From the NCBI GenBank assembly GCA_036946625.1, contig JAQIIU010000002.1, positions 1,594,001 to 1,658,000 of the forward strand: DNA of 64,000 nucleotides, in the 5' to 3' direction. The translations under genes and the position numbers were made by a program. Within the stretch, counting starts at the first letter, position 1, and each line of letters begins with the position of its first letter. This document shows, one piece after another, positions 8,583-16,268 of this stretch. This stretch comes from Methylorubrum populi (GTDB lineage: Bacteria; Pseudomonadota; Alphaproteobacteria; Rhizobiales; Beijerinckiaceae). Below the pieces are notes generated by a model, which was given only the letters and a program-made list of their open reading frames with translations, was not told the DNA's origin and made no database searches.

Positions 8583-11500
8583 TCAACCTGCGGCCGCGGG
8601 CCGGCGCGTTTCGGCGGGGGGTGCGGCCAGCCCGTAATAATCCTCCAGAATCCGCGGGTAGACCGTGGGGCGAAACGGCCGGCGGACGGCCCAGAGCGCG
8701 TCGACGGGGAGCGCGAGCAGCGCCGCGTTCAGCGCCTGCGGTTCGTCGGCCAGGCCGATGTCGAGCCGGTGGCCGCCCCCGATCGCGCGCAGGCGCTCGG
8801 CCTGGGCGCCGAGATCGAACACCACCGGGGGCACGCCCGCCGCCAGCGCCAGGGACAGCGTGTAGCAGTAGGTCTCCGGCCAGATCGACGGGAGCAGGGC
8901 GAGGTCGGGATCGAGCCGGGCGATCTCGGCGAGCGCTGCCGCGTCGCTGCGGTAGAGCCCGGTCTCGCGCACGCCCGCGGCCTCCATCGCCCGCGGCTCG
9001 GCGGAATGTCCGACGATGGTGAAGACGATGGGAAGCTGCCTCAGGCGGGCGTCGAGGGCGAGGTTGTGGACGATGTCGTAGCCCTTGTGCGCGCCGATCG
9101 ATCCGATCACGGCCACCCGCAGGGGACCTTCCCTGCGGCGGCGCGGCGCGAGCGCGACGCTCGAAAGCGTCTCCTCGTGCGGGCGCAGGGTGATGCGGTC
9201 GAGGGCCAATACCCCGCCGATGCGGCCGGCGAGGTCGGCCGAGGGCGCGAAGACCGCCCGGGCCTTCCCCAGGAAGGCGGCCCAGATCCGGCGCCGCTCC
9301 TCGGGATCGGGCGGCGCGATCGCCTCCGCGTCGCGGTCGAGGCGGATGCAGTCGCGGCAGGCGGCGGGCGCCGCCAGCCCACAATAGACGCCGTCGGGCC
9401 GCACGAGGTTGTTGCGGTGGCAGACCGGGGCGTAGTCGTGGAGCGTCACGTCGTAGCCGGCTCCCAGCCCCTCGATCAGGCGCATGGCCGCGCCGGTGGC
9501 GGGCGCGTCGAGCCCGGCCAGGGAGTGGACGTGCACCATCGCCGGATCGAGCCAGCCGATCAGCTCGGCGAGGAGGTCGGCGTCCCGGCCGAGGGAGAGC
9601 GGATCGAGCAGGGAGACGGGGAAGTCGACGGCGCTCGCCTCCGGCAGGTCGAGCCTGAGCGCGCCGGGCTCCTCGATGCGCAGCAGCACGGCGGCGCGAC
9701 CGGCCTCGGCGAGCCGGGCGCTCATCGCCTCGATATGGGTCTCGATGCCGCCGCCGAGATCGTGGGTGACGATCAGGGCGATGCCGTGCTCCGCCCCCGC
9801 CCGCGCGCACCGGGCGAAGCGGTAGAGATCGAGCCGGCGGCGGGCGAAGCGGGCGGGATCGAGCGCGATGTGGTTGTGGACCCGGCGCTGATAGTCCGGG
9901 TGCTTGGTCAGGATCGTGCGGAAGATGTCGGCGCCCTTGGTCGCGAGCAGCGTGCCGAAGGAGACGCTTCCGGAGTGGAACACGAACACGTCGTGGGCGA
10001 GGCGGTTGGTGAAGCCCGCCTTGAGGGCGCGCATGCAGAAGTCGTTCTCCTCGCCGTAGCCGCGCCCGAAGGTCCCGGCGTCGAGGAGGCCGACCGCGGC
10101 GATGGCCGCGCGGCCCATCGCCATGCAGAAGCCGACTCCGGTCGGCACCGGCGAGCCGGTGCGGGCGTTGCAGACGCGCGCATAGGCGTCGATCTCGGCG
10201 GGCGCGACCTCCAGCCGGGCCTGGTTGTCGACGTTCGGGGTCGGGTAGCTGCAGATCGTGGCGTTGTTGGAGAACGGCGTGACCGTCGCGACGCGCGGAT
10301 CGGCGTCCAGATGCCAGAGCAGGCGGTCGAGCCAGTCGCCGTGGACGACGATGTCGGCGTTGAGGAGCACGGCGTCCTTGCCCGCCGCCCGCTCCAGGCC
10401 GCGGTTGCAGGTGCGCACGAAGCCGAGATTCTCGTCGTTGACGGCGAGGACGAACAGGCCGTCGGCGGCCCGTTCCGCCAGCGCCGCGCTCAGGCGCGCG
10501 TCCGGGCTGCCGTCGTCGATGACGAGGAGGGCGAAGGGCGTCGCCTGGGGGGCGCTCAGCACCGCGTGGATCGCCCGCAGGGTGTCGTCGTAGCCCTTGT
10601 AGACCGGCATGATCAGCACGGCCCGCGCCCCGTCGATGTCGGCGGCGGGGCGCGCCGAGCGCCACTCGGCCGGCGTCGGCGCGACCTGTGCGGGCCACGT
10701 GCCGAGGCCGAAGGCGGTCGGGCGAAAGCCCCTGGCGCGCCCCGCCGCGAGGTAGTGGAAGTACGGGTTGACCCCGGTGCCGATCTCCCGGCGGTACTGC
10801 TTGCGGTAGTAGCGCACCGAGAAGTCGGGGCTGGGGTCGCGGTCTTCGCGGGCGCCGAAATCGAGGAAGTGGCGGACCGGATCGACGCCGGACCGGCGGA
10901 TGTCGGCGTTCTTCTCCAGGTAATGCTCCCGGTCGAACGCGGCCGCGACGGTCTCGTAGACCTGCGCGTCGGACGCCTCCGCCGGATCGCCGGGAAGCGA
11001 GGCGGCCTGCGGCCTGGGGCGCGGGATCGACGGGGCCGCCTCCGCCGCCTGGAGCCGGCGCGTGGCGACGAAATGGTAGAACGGGCTGACGTCGAGGCGC
11101 CGCATATGGGCGTGGCGCTGAAGGTAGGTCTCCCCCCTGAAGGCGTCGTTCGGGTCGAGCCCCCGCCGCCATCCCTTGGTCAGGTAGTGGGCGAGCGGAT
11201 CCTCGCCGCCCTCCAGCCCGGCGACACGGGCGTAGAACGCCGCGTCGAAATAGGGCGCGACGCCCTCGGCCTGCAGGGCCGGGAAGTCGGCTCCCGGCAG
11301 GGTCGCGACCCGCAGCCGTTCCGCCCCGGACAGTCGCGCGTAGTGCAGGAGCGGATTGGTCGGCGCGCCATCCGCGAGGTGGCGATCGAGGTAGTACAGG
11401 GTCGAGAACACCGCCGAGGGGTCGCGGCCCTCCCGCCAGCCGTGATCGAGATAGTGCAGGAGCGAGTCGCCCCCGCCCGCGGCGACGTCGGGATAGGCGG

Positions 11501-11585
11501 AGCGGTAGAAGGCGGGATCGAAGAAGGGGGCGGCGATCGCCGCATCGCGGCGCTTGGGCCGAAGCAGCCTCGGCAGCTTGATCAC
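8583..11585 (-). CDS. Two-domain glycosyltransferase with N-terminal tandem repeats
   Basis: About 1000 aa. The N-terminal third (to about residue 340) has several copies of a degenerate repeat: FFDPAFYRSAYPDV...LLHYLDHGWREGRDPS, then YFDAAFYARV...LAHYLTKGWRRGLDPN, then FDREHYLEKN...VRHFLDFGAREDRDPS. Next comes a GT2 domain (VLIMPVYKGYDDTLRAI, LLVIDDGS, NENLGF-like NDENLGFVRTCNRGL, VLLNADIVV). A GT4-like C-terminal half follows, with ALIVTHDLGGGIETHI and LLPSIWPETYCYTL. Start GTG 11585 has GAAGGA about 7 bases upstream; GTG 11591 is possible. Likely makes cell-surface polysaccharide; the substrate is unknown. Stands alone, converging on purN. Confidence 0.86.
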   Translation of the reverse strand: MIKLPRLLRPKRRDAAIAAPFFDPAFYRSAYPDVAAGGGDSLLHYLDHGWREGRDPSAVFSTLYYLDRHLADGAPTNPLLHYARLSGAERLRVATLPGADFPALQAEGVAPYFDAAFYARVAGLEGGEDPLAHYLTKGWRRGLDPNDAFRGETYLQRHAHMRRLDVSPFYHFVATRRLQAAEAAPSIPRPRPQAASLPGDPAEASDAQVYETVAAAFDREHYLEKNADIRRSGVDPVRHFLDFGAREDRDPSPDFSVRYYRKQYRREIGTGVNPYFHYLAAGRARGFRPTAFGLGTWPAQVAPTPAEWRSARPAADIDGARAVLIMPVYKGYDDTLRAIHAVLSAPQATPFALLVIDDGSPDARLSAALAERAADGLFVLAVNDENLGFVRTCNRGLERAAGKDAVLLNADIVVHGDWLDRLLWHLDADPRVATVTPFSNNATICSYPTPNVDNQARLEVAPAEIDAYARVCNARTGSPVPTGVGFCMAMGRAAIAAVGLLDAGTFGRGYGEENDFCMRALKAGFTNRLAHDVFVFHSGSVSFGTLLATKGADIFRTILTKHPDYQRRVHNHIALDPARFARRRLDLYRFARCARAGAEHGIALIVTHDLGGGIETHIEAMSARLAEAGRAAVLLRIEEPGALRLDLPEASAVDFPVSLLDPLSLGRDADLLAELIGWLDPAMVHVHSLAGLDAPATGAAMRLIEGLGAGYDVTLHDYAPVCHRNNLVRPDGVYCGLAAPAACRDCIRLDRDAEAIAPPDPEERRRIWAAFLGKARAVFAPSADLAGRIGGVLALDRITLRPHEETLSSVALAPRRRREGPLRVAVIGSIGAHKGYDIVHNLALDARLRQLPIVFTIVGHSAEPRAMEAAGVRETGLYRSDAAALAEIARLDPDLALLPSIWPETYCYTLSLALAAGVPPVVFDLGAQAERLRAIGGGHRLDIGLADEPQALNAALLALPVDALWAVRRPFRPTVYPRILEDYYGLAAPPAETRRPAAAG

Positions 11586-11903
11586 GACCACTTCCTTCGA
11601 AACGCGGATACGGGGCCCGGCGCGCCGGACGCACGGATCCCCGCCGCCCGCTCGACCGCCCTGGTTCCGGCCCGGCGGGAAGCATGGGAACGAAGTGTGG
11701 CGCGGCCGGGGCGGCGTTTTCCCCACAACCGAAGCCGGACGCAAGGCGGGAATGGCTCCGAACCCCTTCCCCCGTCACCGGGTTCGGCTCTAAGAGTGCC
11801 TCACGAAACTCCCGATCACCGACCGCGCTCGCTCCGGGTGCGACGGCGCAGCGGGAGTTTCGTGAGAGACACTGAGCATCGGTGCCGCCGTCGCGCGCGG
11901 CGG
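11586..11903. other. Intergenic region between glycosyltransferase and CBS-domain gene
   Basis: Divergent upstream region of about 318 bp that must carry promoters for both flanking genes. I see no confident -35/-10 pair. Its right half is taken up by an 82-bp palindromic repeat (11791-11872). Nothing else is recognisable. Confidence 0.5.
11791..11872. repeat. 82-bp dispersed repeat with terminal inverted repeats (family R2), copy 1
   Basis: Begins TAAGAGTGCCTCACGAAACT and ends AGTTTCGTGAGAGACAC, so the ends are inverted repeats (CTCACGAAACTCCCG / CGGGAGTTTCGTGAG). A second copy of the same length lies at 35519-35600 in opposite orientation, diverged mostly in the centre. It has no coding capacity and looks like a MITE-like or REP-like element. 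Confidence 0.85.
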
Positions 11904-13250
11904 TTGGGTGCGGCTTGGCCCCGGGAGGGCACGATTTCGGACGGTCTCTGGTCTTCGGCGCTCGGCCTCGTCGCCGTCGTCGCGCTCGTCTTCGCCAACG
12001 GCTTCTTCGTCGCGGCGGAATTCTCCCTCGTCGCGGTGCGGCGCAGCCGGATCGCCGAGCTGGTCAACGCGGGCCGGCTCAATGCCCGGGCGCTCCAGCG
12101 CGCCACCGACCGGCTCGACGCGCATCTCGCCGCGACGCAGCTCGGCATCACCCTCTCCTCGCTGGCCCTGGGCTGGGTCGGCGAGCCAGCTCTGGCCCAC
12201 CTGATCGAACCGCTGTTCGGCTGGCTGCCGCCGACGGCCGCCGGCATCACCGCGCACACGCTGTCGATCGCGCTGGCGTTCGCGGTCATCACCACCCTGC
12301 ACATCGTGCTGGGCGAGCTGGCGCCGAAGAGCCTCGCGCTCCAGCGCAGCGAGCGCACCGCGCTGGTGATCGTGCGCCCGCTCACGATCTTCCTGACGAT
12401 CTTCGGCCCGGCGATCCACTTCCTCAACGGGCTCGGCAACGGCGTGCTGCGGCTGATGGGCCTGCAACCCGGCGAGGGTGAGGGCAACCTCCCCTCGCCG
12501 AAGGAGCTCAGCCTGCTCGTCACCGCGAGCCACGAGGCGGGCCTGCTGCACGAGGCGCAGGAGGACGCCGTGGCGCGCATCCTCGCCATCGGCGGACGGC
12601 GCATCCGCGAGATCATGACGCCGCGCAACGAGGTGGACTGGGTCGACCTCGACGAGACCGAGGAGGAGATCATCGAGGCGGTGCGCACCTGCCGCCACGA
12701 GCAGATCGTGGTGAGCCGCGCGCAGATCGACGACGTGCTCGGCGTTCTGAGGAAGCAGGACCTGCTCGACCAGTTCCTCGACGGCAAGCCCCTCGACGTG
12801 AAGGCCGCCACCCGCGAGCCCATCGTCGTGCACGAGGGGCTGGCGATCCTGAAGGTGCTGGAGATGTTCCAGACCAAGCCGGTGCGCATGGCCATCGTCG
12901 TCGACGAGTACGGCAGCCTGGAGGGCATCGTCACCCAGACCGACCTGTTGGAGGCGATGGCCGGCGAGATCCCCGAACCCGGCGAGGAGCGGATGGTGAC
13001 CGAGCGCGAGGACGGCTCGCTGCTCATCGACGGCATGATGTCGGCGACCGACGCCTTCGACCGCCTCGGCTTCCCGGACCGGCCGCGCTCGGACGACTTC
13101 TCGACGCTGGCCGGCTTCGTCATCGTCCAGCTCGGCCGCATCCCCACGGAAGGCGACGCGATCGAGACGCAAGGGTGGCGCATCGAGGTGGTCGACATGG
13201 ACGGGCGGCGCATCGACAAGGTGCTCGCCACCCGGCTGGCGGACGCCTGA
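11904..13250 (+). CDS. CorC/HlyC family membrane protein with DUF21 and CBS domains
   Basis: About 448 aa. The N-terminal DUF21/CNNM membrane domain opens GLVAVVALVFANGFFVAAEF and continues RRSRIAEL and ATQLGITLSSLALGWVGEP. Paired CBS domains follow from RRIREIMTPRNEV to IVVDEYGSLEGIVTQTDL. The C-terminal CorC/HlyC domain ends at EVVDMDGRRIDKVL. The family is linked to Mg2+/Co2+ export and membrane stress; the substrate is not shown. No ATG or GTG start fits. TTG 11904 is in frame but lacks a ribosome site, while ATT 11934 has GGGAGG 5 bases upstream, so the true start is uncertain. The sirtuin gene follows after 8 bp. Confidence 0.9.
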   Translation: MGAAWPREGTISDGLWSSALGLVAVVALVFANGFFVAAEFSLVAVRRSRIAELVNAGRLNARALQRATDRLDAHLAATQLGITLSSLALGWVGEPALAHLIEPLFGWLPPTAAGITAHTLSIALAFAVITTLHIVLGELAPKSLALQRSERTALVIVRPLTIFLTIFGPAIHFLNGLGNGVLRLMGLQPGEGEGNLPSPKELSLLVTASHEAGLLHEAQEDAVARILAIGGRRIREIMTPRNEVDWVDLDETEEEIIEAVRTCRHEQIVVSRAQIDDVLGVLRKQDLLDQFLDGKPLDVKAATREPIVVHEGLAILKVLEMFQTKPVRMAIVVDEYGSLEGIVTQTDLLEAMAGEIPEPGEERMVTEREDGSLLIDGMMSATDAFDRLGFPDRPRSDDFSTLAGFVIVQLGRIPTEGDAIETQGWRIEVVDMDGRRIDKVLATRLADA

Positions 13251-13258
13251 GCGGCCCC

Positions 13259-13972
13259 ATGTCCAACACCATCTTCATGCTGACCGGGGCCGGGATCTCC
13301 GCCGAGAGCGGGCTCGGCACGTTCCGCGACACGGACGGGGTCTGGGCCCGGTTCGATCCGATGCGCCTCGCCACGCCCGAGGGCTTCGCCGCCGACCCGG
13401 TGCTGGTGCACGACTTCTACAACATGCGCCGCCGCGACACGCTCCGGGCCGAGCCCAACGCCGCGCACGCGGCCTTGGCCCGGCTGGAAGCGGGACTGGC
13501 GAAGCGCGCCGGCCGGCTGTTCCTGTGCACGCAGAACATCGACGACCTGCACGAGCGGGCGGGGGTGCGCCACGTCGTGCACATGCACGGCGAACTGCTG
13601 AAGGCGCGCTGCACCGTCTGCGGCACGCAAGCCGTCTGGCACGACGACCTCACCGTCGGGACCGCCTGCCCGCATTGCCGGCAAGCCGGGGGAATGCGCC
13701 CCGACGTGGTGTGGTTCGGCGAGAGCCCGAAGCACCTCGACACGATCGACGAGGCTCTGGCCGAGGCCGGCCTGTTCGTCGCGGTCGGCACCTCCGGCGC
13801 GGTCTATCCGGCGGCGGGCTACGTGGCGCAGGCGCGCGCCTTCGGCATCCCGACGCTGGCCCTCAACCTGGAGGCCGCCGACAATGCCGGGATGTTCGAA
13901 TCGACCCGCCTCGGACCGGCGAGCGAGACGGTGCCGGCCTTGGTGGAGGAGGTTCTGGCCGGGCGGGTGTGA
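13259..13972 (+). CDS. cobB: Sir2-family NAD-dependent protein deacylase (SIRT5-like class)
   Basis: Removes acyl groups from lysines using NAD+ (237 aa, cytosolic). Seen: NAD loop LTGAGISAESGLGTFRD at 8-24, TQNIDDLHERAG at 91-102, catalytic His110 in HMHGEL, and a zinc site Cys118/121/137/140. Tyr54-x-x-Arg57 (YNMR) is the class III pair that binds succinyl or malonyl groups, so desuccinylase activity is likely (known of the family). Start ATG 13259, 8 bp after the CorC-like gene, so probably translated from one mRNA. A small hairpin (GTCATCGC / GCGATGAC) follows the stop. Confidence 0.93.
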   Translation: MSNTIFMLTGAGISAESGLGTFRDTDGVWARFDPMRLATPEGFAADPVLVHDFYNMRRRDTLRAEPNAAHAALARLEAGLAKRAGRLFLCTQNIDDLHERAGVRHVVHMHGELLKARCTVCGTQAVWHDDLTVGTACPHCRQAGGMRPDVVWFGESPKHLDTIDEALAEAGLFVAVGTSGAVYPAAGYVAQARAFGIPTLALNLEAADNAGMFESTRLGPASETVPALVEEVLAGRV

Positions 13973-14020
13973 CCCTGCCGCCGTCATCGCTTCGCTGCCG
14001 CTCGCGATGACGGCAAGCGC

Positions 14021-14767
14021 CTACCGCGGCGGCCCGTAGGGCGGCCTCGGGATCGCGCGGTGGGCGGCGCGCAGGGCCGCCGACCAGCGCTCGCGCAGAT
14101 CGTGGAAATAGCTCTCGCCGGCCTCGATGCGGTGGCTCACTTCGAGGTCGAGGTGGCCCCGGCGCTGCACCGCGATGTCGAGGGGCAGGCCGACGCCGAG
14201 ATTCGAGCGCATGGTCGAATCCATCGAGACGAGGCCGACCTTGAGCGCGTCGTAGAGATCGGTCTCGTAGGTCACCGCCCGGTCGAGGATCGGCTTGCCG
14301 TATTTGTGCTCGCCGATCTGGAGGAAGGGCGCCTCGCGGCTGCACTCGATGAAGTTGCCGGCCGAGTAGATCATGAACAGCCGCATCGGCTCGTCGCCGA
14401 TCTGCCCGCCGAACAGGAACGAGACTTCCATCCGCAGATTGGCCGCCTCGAACCCCGCCGCCTCGATCTCGCGCACCCGGCGGATCGCCCGGCCGACGAG
14501 CTGGGCCGCCTTGAACATGCTGGCCGCCTCCCTGAGCTTCGGCGGCGTCTCGCCCTCGACGTCGTCCACGCCCTCGCGGAGCATGCTCAGCACCGACTGC
14601 GTCATGGAGAGGTTGCCGGCCGAGGCCAGCATCATCACGCGCTCGCCGGGCACGTTGAACATGTGCAGCTTGCGGTAGGTCGAGATGTTGTCGAGCCCCG
14701 CATTGGTGCGGGTGTCGGCGATCATCACCAGCCCGTCCTCGACGAGCACTCCCACGCAATAGGTCAT
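14021..14767 (-). CDS. Anbu (ancestral beta subunit) proteasome-like peptidase
   Basis: 248-aa member of the Ntn-hydrolase proteasome beta family known as Anbu. The N-terminus MTYCVGVLVEDGLVMIADTR places a Thr directly after the initiator Met, the position of the proteasomal nucleophile, followed by NAGLDNISTYRKLH. FGGQIGDEPMRLFMIYSAGN and LDRAVTYETDLYDALKVGL are family blocks. Start ATG 14767 is chosen because Thr2 must be exposed; a longer frame continues upstream to about 14848. Last gene of a leftward set with transglutaminase, alpha-E and ATP-grasp genes, the usual Anbu neighbourhood. Substrate unknown. Confidence 0.92.
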   Translation of the reverse strand: MTYCVGVLVEDGLVMIADTRTNAGLDNISTYRKLHMFNVPGERVMMLASAGNLSMTQSVLSMLREGVDDVEGETPPKLREAASMFKAAQLVGRAIRRVREIEAAGFEAANLRMEVSFLFGGQIGDEPMRLFMIYSAGNFIECSREAPFLQIGEHKYGKPILDRAVTYETDLYDALKVGLVSMDSTMRSNLGVGLPLDIAVQRRGHLDLEVSHRIEAGESYFHDLRERWSAALRAAHRAIPRPPYGPPR

Positions 14768-15004
14768 GGCGGCATCCGCCTTGAGACAGGCCCGGGCGCC
14801 GGGCGGGATCGGGCGGTCCGCATCGCACGCACCGCCCCGACGCGGCAAGACACCTTTAATACCAAGCTGCAGGGAAGCCGACCGATGGTCGTATCCCTTG
14901 CGTCCGGCGGACGCCCGCCGCCGCGCCTTCGCGCGGGCAACGGGCGATGCGTCGGGATCATCGCCCGTTGGTATAAGACACCTTTTGAAACGCGGCCGCC
15001 GGGC
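14768..15004. other. Gap between transglutaminase and Anbu genes
   Basis: 237 bp that interrupts the cluster, so Anbu may have its own promoter here. Two copies of AAGACACCTTT (about 14848 and 14983) and an inverted pair ATACCAA / TTGGTAT (about 14861 and 14969) bracket a GC-rich centre. I cannot assign a transcription start. Confidence 0.4.
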
Positions 15005-15901
15005 TCAGCCCTGCGACTGGCTCTGCTGGCCGCGGGCTTGGGCTTGGGCTTGGGCTTGGGCTTGGGCTTGGGCTTGGGCTTGCGACTGGGATTGCACCTG
15101 CTCGACCCGCAGGGCCACGTCGAGGGTCTCGGTGCCGCCGCCCATGCGGCTGCCGCGGATCGGCGCCGCGCCGAGATAATCGAGGCCGACGGCGACCCGC
15201 GCATGCGCCTCGGTCGCCGAGAGGCCGTTGGCCGGATCGAACCCGATCCAGCCGAGATCCGGCACCAGCGACTCGGCCCAGGCATGCCCCGCCTTCTGGT
15301 CGTCGCCGCCGTCGTTGCGGCGGAAATAGCCCGAGACGTAGCGCGAGGGGATCGCCAGGTGCCGGGCGGCGGCGAGGAAGATGTGAGTGAGGTCCTGGCA
15401 CACCCCCTTGCCCGCCTCGAAGGACTGCGCCGCGCTGGTGCTGGCGCTGGTCGGGCCCGGCTCGAAGGCGACGGTGTCGTGCACGGCGGCGAGCAGACGG
15501 TGCAGGGTCGGGAGCGGGTCGCGCTCCCCCTCGCCGGCGACCCGCTCGGCGAAGGCCCTGATCTCCGGGCTCGCCTCGGTGAGCGGGGTGTCGCGCAGGT
15601 AGAACAGGTCGGGCAGGCGCTCCACCGCGCCGCGAACGATGCCGCTGGTCTCGAAGGTCTCGATCTCGCCGGTCACCCGCACGGTGAGCGCGTCGGTGGG
15701 ATCGTCGGCGGTGAACCAGTGGACGAGGTTGCCGAACCCGTCCTCGCGGGCGGTGAGCCGGCCGTTGACCGAGGGCTCGATCCGCCACTCGCGCACGTGC
15801 TGCCCGTCATGGTCGCGCGGCGTCAGCCGCAGGATCTGGATCAGGCCGCGGGCCGGCTGCTCGTAGGTATAGACCGTATCGTGGACGATCCGGATGCGCA
15901 T
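15005..15901 (-). CDS. Transglutaminase-like cysteine protease with Gln-Ala/Gln-Ser tail
   Basis: 298 aa. An N-terminal bacterial transglutaminase-like domain opens MRIRIVHDTVYTYEQPARGL. The papain-like core has catalytic Cys168 (GKGVCQDLTHIFL), His206 (KAGHAWAE) and Asp222 (GFDPANG). Residues from about 269 to the end are almost pure Gln-Ser/Gln-Ala repeats, encoded mainly by eight perfect GGGCTT units at 15034-15081. The family is known from Anbu/ATP-grasp clusters; by analogy it would cleave or transfer at amide bonds in a peptide or peptide tag (inference). The conserved core ends before the tail, so the tail is an add-on. Confidence 0.92.
   Translation of the reverse strand: MRIRIVHDTVYTYEQPARGLIQILRLTPRDHDGQHVREWRIEPSVNGRLTAREDGFGNLVHWFTADDPTDALTVRVTGEIETFETSGIVRGAVERLPDLFYLRDTPLTEASPEIRAFAERVAGEGERDPLPTLHRLLAAVHDTVAFEPGPTSASTSAAQSFEAGKGVCQDLTHIFLAAARHLAIPSRYVSGYFRRNDGGDDQKAGHAWAESLVPDLGWIGFDPANGLSATEAHARVAVGLDYLGAAPIRGSRMGGGTETLDVALRVEQVQSQSQAQAQAQAQAQAQAQARGQQSQSQG
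15034..15081. repeat. Hexanucleotide microsatellite, (GGGCTT)8
   Basis: Eight perfect tandem copies of GGGCTT on the + strand (AAGCCC on the coding strand) inside the 3' end of the transglutaminase gene, reading Gln-Ala. Further Gln-Ser codons flank it. Because the unit is six bases, copy-number change would lengthen or shorten the tail without a frameshift. Confidence 0.97.
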
Positions 15902-16266
15902 GCCTTGATCCTGCCGGGACGAGTCGGGTCAAGCTAGGGCACGAGGCCCGATTTGGAAATCGGTGGCCGTGCCCAAAGCGTTGCCATAACGGGATTTCCC
16001 GGCCTTCGGCATCGCGAGCGACGGCGCGGCGCGACCTTTCCGGACAGGGCGGTGCACCGGACCGCTTCGCTCACGCGCGCTGACGGGAGGCGGACGTCCT
16101 CATACCGTTTCCGCTTGATCGCTTCGGGTTTGGCCCCACGCCGTCCTCGCGAGCGGCCGCGAAGCGATCCAGGGCGCGACAGGTCCGGAAAGGGCGCGCC
16201 CTGGATCGCCACGGCTTCGCCTCGCGATGACGCAGGACAGGCCGAAGTCATCAACCGGATGGCGTA
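15902..16266. other. Gap between alpha-E and transglutaminase genes
   Basis: 365 bp. The right part is a 169-bp MITE-like repeat (16102-16268). The left part, adjoining the transglutaminase start, contains no recognisable gene; it would hold a promoter if the last two genes are transcribed separately. Confidence 0.5.
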
Positions 16267-16268
16267 TC
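16102..16268. repeat. MITE-like repeat of about 169 bp (family R3), copy 1
   Basis: Runs from ATACCGTTTCCGCTTGATCG to CATCAACCGGATGGCGTAT and closely matches 53134-53302. The outer ends are imperfect inverted repeats. Internal palindromic blocks centre on GCGAAGCGATCC. Its right edge touches the stop codon of the alpha-E gene. Confidence 0.85.

Noticed and set aside
8769..13250. Very long + strand open frame covering the glycosyltransferase region in antisense
   Set aside because: High GC leaves few stops. The glycosyltransferase frame on the other strand has clear domains, and only the right end (from about 11904) is a real gene.
15034..15081. CRISPR-like array
   Set aside because: The 6-bp units have no spacers; it is a coding microsatellite. 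The 14-bp tandem at 34045 is likewise spacerless.
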